Part shown: one piece after another, positions 60,138-64,000 of the stretch
Position numbering within the stretch: the first letter of the stretch is position 1
Layout of the letters: each line of letters opens with the position of its first letter
NCBI GenBank assembly: GCA_017590115.1
Contig: JAGGNK010006448.1
Location: forward strand, 8,728,099 to 8,792,098
Source of the DNA: Montifringilla adamsi
Taxonomy: Eukaryota; Chordata; Aves; Passeriformes; Passeridae
Length of the DNA: 64,000 nt
Direction: 5' to 3'
Translations under genes and position numbers: made by a program
Notes under the pieces: model-generated
The model's input: the letters and a program-made list of their open reading frames with translations, nothing else
Database searches by the model: none
Told to the model about the DNA's origin: nothing

Positions 60138-60310
60138 GAGGATTTTGCATAAAAAGAGGAAGGGAATGGGAAATGAAAGCAGAAGGAGAAGAGGAGGGAA
60201 AGCAGAAGAAGAAGGGAAAAGGAAGAAGAGGGATACAGAAGGGCAGGGAAGGGAAAACCTTGTAGCAAAGGGGTTTTTTGTAGCAAAAGGGAAGGGAAAA
60301 CCTCATGTAG
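60138..60310. repeat. Purine-rich tract with internal direct repeat
   Basis: About 110 bp of GGAA, GAAG and GGGAA repeats are followed by two copies of an AGGGAAGGGAAAACCT unit linked to TGTAGCAAA (first near 60245-60270, second near 60289-60316). The tract lies about 75 bp downstream of a CR1 tail. Confidence 0.85.
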
Positions 60311-60448
60311 CAAAATGAGTCTTAGGAAGATATGCTTATGGCACTGAAAACTTGATCATAGAAGAGATTTTGGGTTTCCTGTCTTAATTTAAAGAAATGT
60401 AACTTCTCAGTAGTTGTTGACTGACAAGAAGTTTTCAGAAGTATTCAT

Positions 60449-60542
60449 CTCTATATATTTATAGATCTGTTTCTATATATAGATATGTACATCCATGTAT
60501 ATATAGTATATAAATGTACATATTCATTTACATATATAAATA
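60449..60542. repeat. AT-rich (TATA/ACAT) low-complexity patch
   Basis: Alternating TATA, TATAGAT and TACAT motifs with interruptions extend over about 95 bp. Confidence 0.8.
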
Positions 60543-61859
60543 ATCTTAGGGAAAACCCTTACTGTTTTGTAAAGATGTTTGTAGAATGAAAACTCCCAGC
60601 TTTTTTAAAAAAATCATAATACTCCATAAATGACATGATAAATCTGAAGACTCTTAGTACCTGAACCTAAAAGAACAATTTATGTCTTCTCACATCAATC
60701 AGACTCTTTGGGAAGCCCTTAGTCCAACTGTCATATTTTCACTTTGGAGTAGTTGAGTGCTCTGATGCTGCATTTGTGGGATATTATGTATATGTTCAGC
60801 AGAATCCTAAAGAGTGTAAATTATTTACTGTGCACAGATATAAGGATCTGATACAAATCTCTTAGATCTTTTGAAGAACTAATTTGTTAGCTGTATACAA
60901 GTAAGGATTTAGTCATCTTTAAATCACTGATTTTTTATTATCAGTCAAAATGAGAAAATTGTGCAAGATTGCAGCCTGAATTTGAATGACATTTTTGTTT
61001 TCAAACAACGAACTTAGGCAGTGAAGCAAATGAAAGAAACAATTTTGACACTCGTCAGCCTATATTCTCCATAAATAGTTTCATGTTTGGGAGAATATCA
61101 TCAACCCTGAAATATAGGATGTTTCAAAAGAAGAAACCATGTTCTGCAGCACAGACAGAGGAAAAAGCTATTTCTTGTAAAACTAGACCTTACTCAGGCA
61201 AAGAAGGCAATTGCAGGGGATGCTGGAAAGAAAGAAACAGAGATGGAGCCTGATCTGCAGTTCATGTGAAGTCCTCAGGCTTTCCTTTATCTTGGAGTTT
61301 ATGCTGCAGATGCCTTATAAGGGAGCAGTAATAAACAACATCCTCTCTGTCTCTGTGCTATGTATAGTACAAAATATTTGTTTTCTCAAATGTGCAATAT
61401 AACTTAATGAGAAGATACTGACAACATTTTCAGGAAAATTGTAAAATTGTCAACTCTCTGAGTGTGAGATACACAATTGCAAAAATTAAGTGAGAAAGAT
61501 AAGCACCAATTGCCCCACTATTTTCAAGCATTTATGAAGCTCAGAAGTCTCACTCAAGACTGTGGATTGTTATCTTTAGGGAATTTATTACTTCACAGAT
61601 ATTATTATTATTTTCCTTTCCTCCTAAAAATAACAGAATCAAATGCACATGAATAGACCCCAAGGACTGAGCTGGTTGCCTTTTTTTCATGAAAAATAAA
61701 ATAAAAACCCACAACAAATGTCCATATGCAATTGGTAGGGAATTTTTTTTTCCAAGGGGTTAATTCAATGCCAATATATAAAAAAAATCAATACTAGAAA
61801 AAAAAATTAAAACAAAGTAAAACAAATAAATAACAAATAAGGTAAAAGGCAGTACTTAT
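60543..61859. other. Unique AT-rich noncoding DNA
   Basis: No gene is recognised. An A-rich patch lies around 61780-61845. Confidence 0.55.
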
Positions 61860-62780
61860 CATTTACCGCATCATTTAGCTACAATCATATGATTATCTGT
61901 CCTGTCTTTAATTATCACACTCTCATATTACTTTGTTGCTATTTTTCTTGCAATTTGTTTTGTTTGAAAAAGCTAATTATGTGTCACTTATTTCATTACA
62001 ATCAGTGTGCAATTATCACTGATCTTCAGTGAACCGAGTTGTAAATGATAATATCAGGAAATATTTGTTTTCTCCATTCCAAGGAAGTCATTATTACTGA
62101 TGAATCTCACATTTGTTTTCAGAGTTCCCAAATATAATTATGGGAAAATATTGAGCTACTTTTTCATTCAAAAAGAAGAGAGTACGTTTTGTCATAGACC
62201 TATGTCCAGCATTTATGACACTTCAGCAAAATGTCACGTGTTTATTTATCATCGTCATTGGCTGTCAATCTTTTTCTAAGCTCCTTACTATTCAATAATA
62301 TAATTACTACTGGAATGCTATTAAATGCTAATAACTGTAGAATATATTTTAAAATTGCTTAATTTTTTATACAATGATGAATAATATATTATCATTTCAA
62401 AAACAAAGCATATTTTTTGGTTTTTTACATTTTAGTATGTGTCACAGTCTTATGTAGTCAGCATTAAACATGACTTTTAATCAAATGTCATAGACACTGT
62501 ATTAAATACAGCTGGAATAATAACATTTCTAAAGGAGAATGACAAGCATAATTAGATGGCAAAATGTGGGTGATTAAATTTCTCAAAGTAGCTAATTCTC
62601 TTGATTAATTCAAGGCATTTTATTCTATAAAAATCTTGCATTATGTTATATTAAGAAGCTGCAGCTCTAAGATGCTGAGAAACAGAAGCAGGTAAACCAT
62701 TCATAATTGTCCAGTTTACAACAATGCAGCCTTCATTTCTGTTAATTTTACAACCAATTTGATTGAAAATTAAAATTATC
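61860..62780. promoter_or_regulatory. Candidate conserved noncoding (enhancer-like) stretch
   Basis: This stretch has no transposon signature, few homopolymers, and a high density of developmental transcription-factor-type cores. Examples are GCTAATTA (61972-61979), CACGTG E-box (62235-62240) followed directly by the FOX-like TTTATTTATC, CTGTCAATC (62262-62270, like a PBX/MEIS composite read antisense), and multiple GATTAATT/TAATTA cores at about 62560-62610. In texture it resembles vertebrate conserved noncoding elements found in gene deserts beside developmental regulators. Conservation cannot be seen from one genome, so this is inference. Confidence 0.25.
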
Positions 62781-62993
62781 GAAAAAGAACAAGGCAACAG
62801 TAATTCTGTTGTTTATAATTATTCTTAATAATTCTTTATAATTATTCTATTATATAGTAATAGTATTTTACAGGTTTTTAAACAAGAAAACACTCTGCAT
62901 ACTTTTTTGAGTGCAAAAACTATTCGCTCTATTTTTCCCCATTTCTCTATGAAAAATAAAAGAAAGTTCAGAAAATTAAAAAAAAAAATTGAT

Positions 62994-63402
62994 AAATCAC
63001 AGAAAGATAGAATGATTGATATTGTACTGGACTTCATTATTAGTGTGGAGCCATCCTATTCAAGTAGGCCCACCTAAAACCACTTGCCCAGTCTTGTGTT
63101 TAAATGGCATTTGAATATCTCCAAGGTGAGAGACTCCATGACCTCTCTGAACAACCTTTCCCAGTTTTCAGACACCATCACACAAAGTAAAAATATTTTC
63201 TGATGTTCAAAGGGACCCTTTTATGTTTCAGTTTGTGCCTCTTGAGCTATCTCTGTGCTTTACTGAAAAGAGTCCAGTATCTTCTTTGCACCCTCCCTTC
63301 AGGTGGTTGTATAAATTGATCTTTCTGGAGTTTTTTCCTCTCCAGCCTTTCCTGATAAGAGATGTTCCAATTGTTTCATCTTCTCAGCAGCCTTTTGCTG
63401 GA
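62994..63402 (-). mobile_element. CR1 LINE 3'-end fragment, minus strand
   Basis: The plus strand opens with the antisense tail AATCACAGAAAGATAGAATG. It passes through TTGCCCAGTCTTGTGTTTAA followed by ATGGCATTTGAATATCTCCA, AGACTCCATGACCTCTCTGA and ACAACCTTTCCCAGTTTTCA. It finishes at CTCTCCAGCCTTTCCTGATA and GCAGCCTTTTGCTGGACTCT. It is 5'-truncated near 63402, where unrelated GC-rich sequence starts. Confidence 0.93.
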
Positions 63403-63830
63403 CTCTTATGTCCGCATCTTACACCCCCTGCTCCAGTGACACCATGGCAGAGCCAGTTTCCAGCTGCCCACAGCTCTGCTTTGCTTGTCCATGTGCCTCA
63501 CCAAGCCAGGCACGCCTCCAGACCTGGCTTGGTCTCACCCTGTACCTAGCCCCTGTAAGGAGCCTGACGCCAGGGCTAGACATGCCCTGATGCTCCCTGG
63601 CTGCCCTCCTCCTGGCTGGGTGGTGCAGTGTGGGTCCTGCCTGCCAATCCCTGCCATGATATTCCAAGGGAACCTCCTCACCTCATGGAGCAACCATCCT
63701 GTGAGGATTTCTGCAGCTGTGCTCGAGAAGTTGAGTGCTCACAACTGAGGATATAATAAAGCCATCATTTAGTCTCCTTGTGTGTGTACCCTGAGGTACT
63801 TTCTGTGGTATTATTTCACTACTTAATACA
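63403..63830 (+). mobile_element. GC-rich block, possible LTR fragment
   Basis: The sharp GC-rich segment (about 63410-63740) abuts the CR1 truncation point. It is followed by a poly(A) signal in GGATATAATAAAGCCATC (AATAAA at 63755-63760) and a TTTAGTCTCCTTGTGTGTGT segment reminiscent of R/U5 ends of bird LTRs. Overlapping frames of 60-108 codons on both strands arise from the GC content and show no recognisable protein. No terminal repeat or duplication is evident. Alternatives are an unclassified repeat or an isolated 3' exon with its poly(A) site, which I cannot exclude. Confidence 0.35.
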
Positions 63831-64000
63831 AAGAATTACTTTTTTTCTCAGCATGAATGGAAGGACTGTAGGTGATACAAGGCAGAACTTTTCTTAGCAT
63901 TAAATATAAAAGAGAAGTATTCCATGGTTTTGCTCTAAGGTGATGTCAAGCTTCCTGTTAACAACAGTGTATAAAGTACCTATTATGTACTTGTCATGTT
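63831..64000. other. Unique AT-rich noncoding DNA
   Basis: I see nothing recognisable up to the window edge. Confidence 0.5.

Noticed and set aside
1..64000. CRISPR arrays, operons, tRNA, rRNA or prokaryotic features
   Set aside because: The composition, repeat content and lack of coding density are those of a vertebrate nuclear genome. No regularly spaced repeats or cloverleaf-like sequences were seen.

Overview
This window reads as AT-rich nuclear DNA from a bird, probably a songbird or close relative, and I found no protein-coding gene in it. The bird assignment rests on the repeats. There are at least eight 3'-end fragments of CR1 LINEs, several with the characteristic terminal ATTCTATG- or TTCTC-type short repeats. 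There are also long terminal repeats (LTRs) that I recognise as avian endogenous-retrovirus types. These identifications come from recall of the families, not from a search. The longest open frames are either inside GC-rich LTRs (positions 39648-40175 and 55794-56429) or are F/I/K-rich frames typical of AT-rich noncoding DNA (32171-32650, minus strand). I recognise no exon series, tRNA, rRNA, snRNA or CRISPR array. The window is best described as a gene desert or part of a very large intron.

Layout. 1-3590 is unique AT-rich DNA with a striking 25-bp-arm hairpin at 1063-1120. 3596-3734 is a duplicated (TG)n block, followed by a plus-strand LTR fragment with a TATA box and poly(A) signal (3787-4140). 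4141-9350 is mostly unique. 9359-10003 holds an ATCT-type microsatellite, a CR1 fragment and poly-T. 13370-14049 is a near-complete GC-rich solo LTR with a 6-bp target-site duplication. 14050-20980 is unique, with a short palindrome, an Oct/homeodomain-motif-rich patch and a CR1 tail relic. 20981-21723 is the longest CR1 fragment. 27099-27268 holds a 3-N assembly gap flanked by a duplicated 20-mer. 30450-30860 holds a 95-bp tandem duplication and a 10-bp-unit microsatellite.

36130-56424 contains four minus-strand copies, of very different decay, of one avian ERVL-type LTR family (36130, 39345, 52546, 55330), together with CR1 fragments at 41787, 50725 and 52968. The copy at 55330-56424 is complete, with a 5-bp target-site duplication. 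56425-63000 is mainly unique, with long homopolymers, a CR1 tail (59798-60064), a purine tract, and an ATTA-rich stretch (61860-62780) that looks like a candidate conserved noncoding element. 62994-63830 is a minus-strand CR1 followed by a GC-rich block with an AATAAA signal.

No genes work together here. The visible function is limited to relics of retroelement promoters and polyadenylation sites, plus possible long-range regulatory DNA. I did not find a previously undescribed system. The observations most worth checking are the hairpins (probable template-switch products), the candidate conserved noncoding elements, the assembly artefact at the gap, and the strand-biased cluster of one LTR family.
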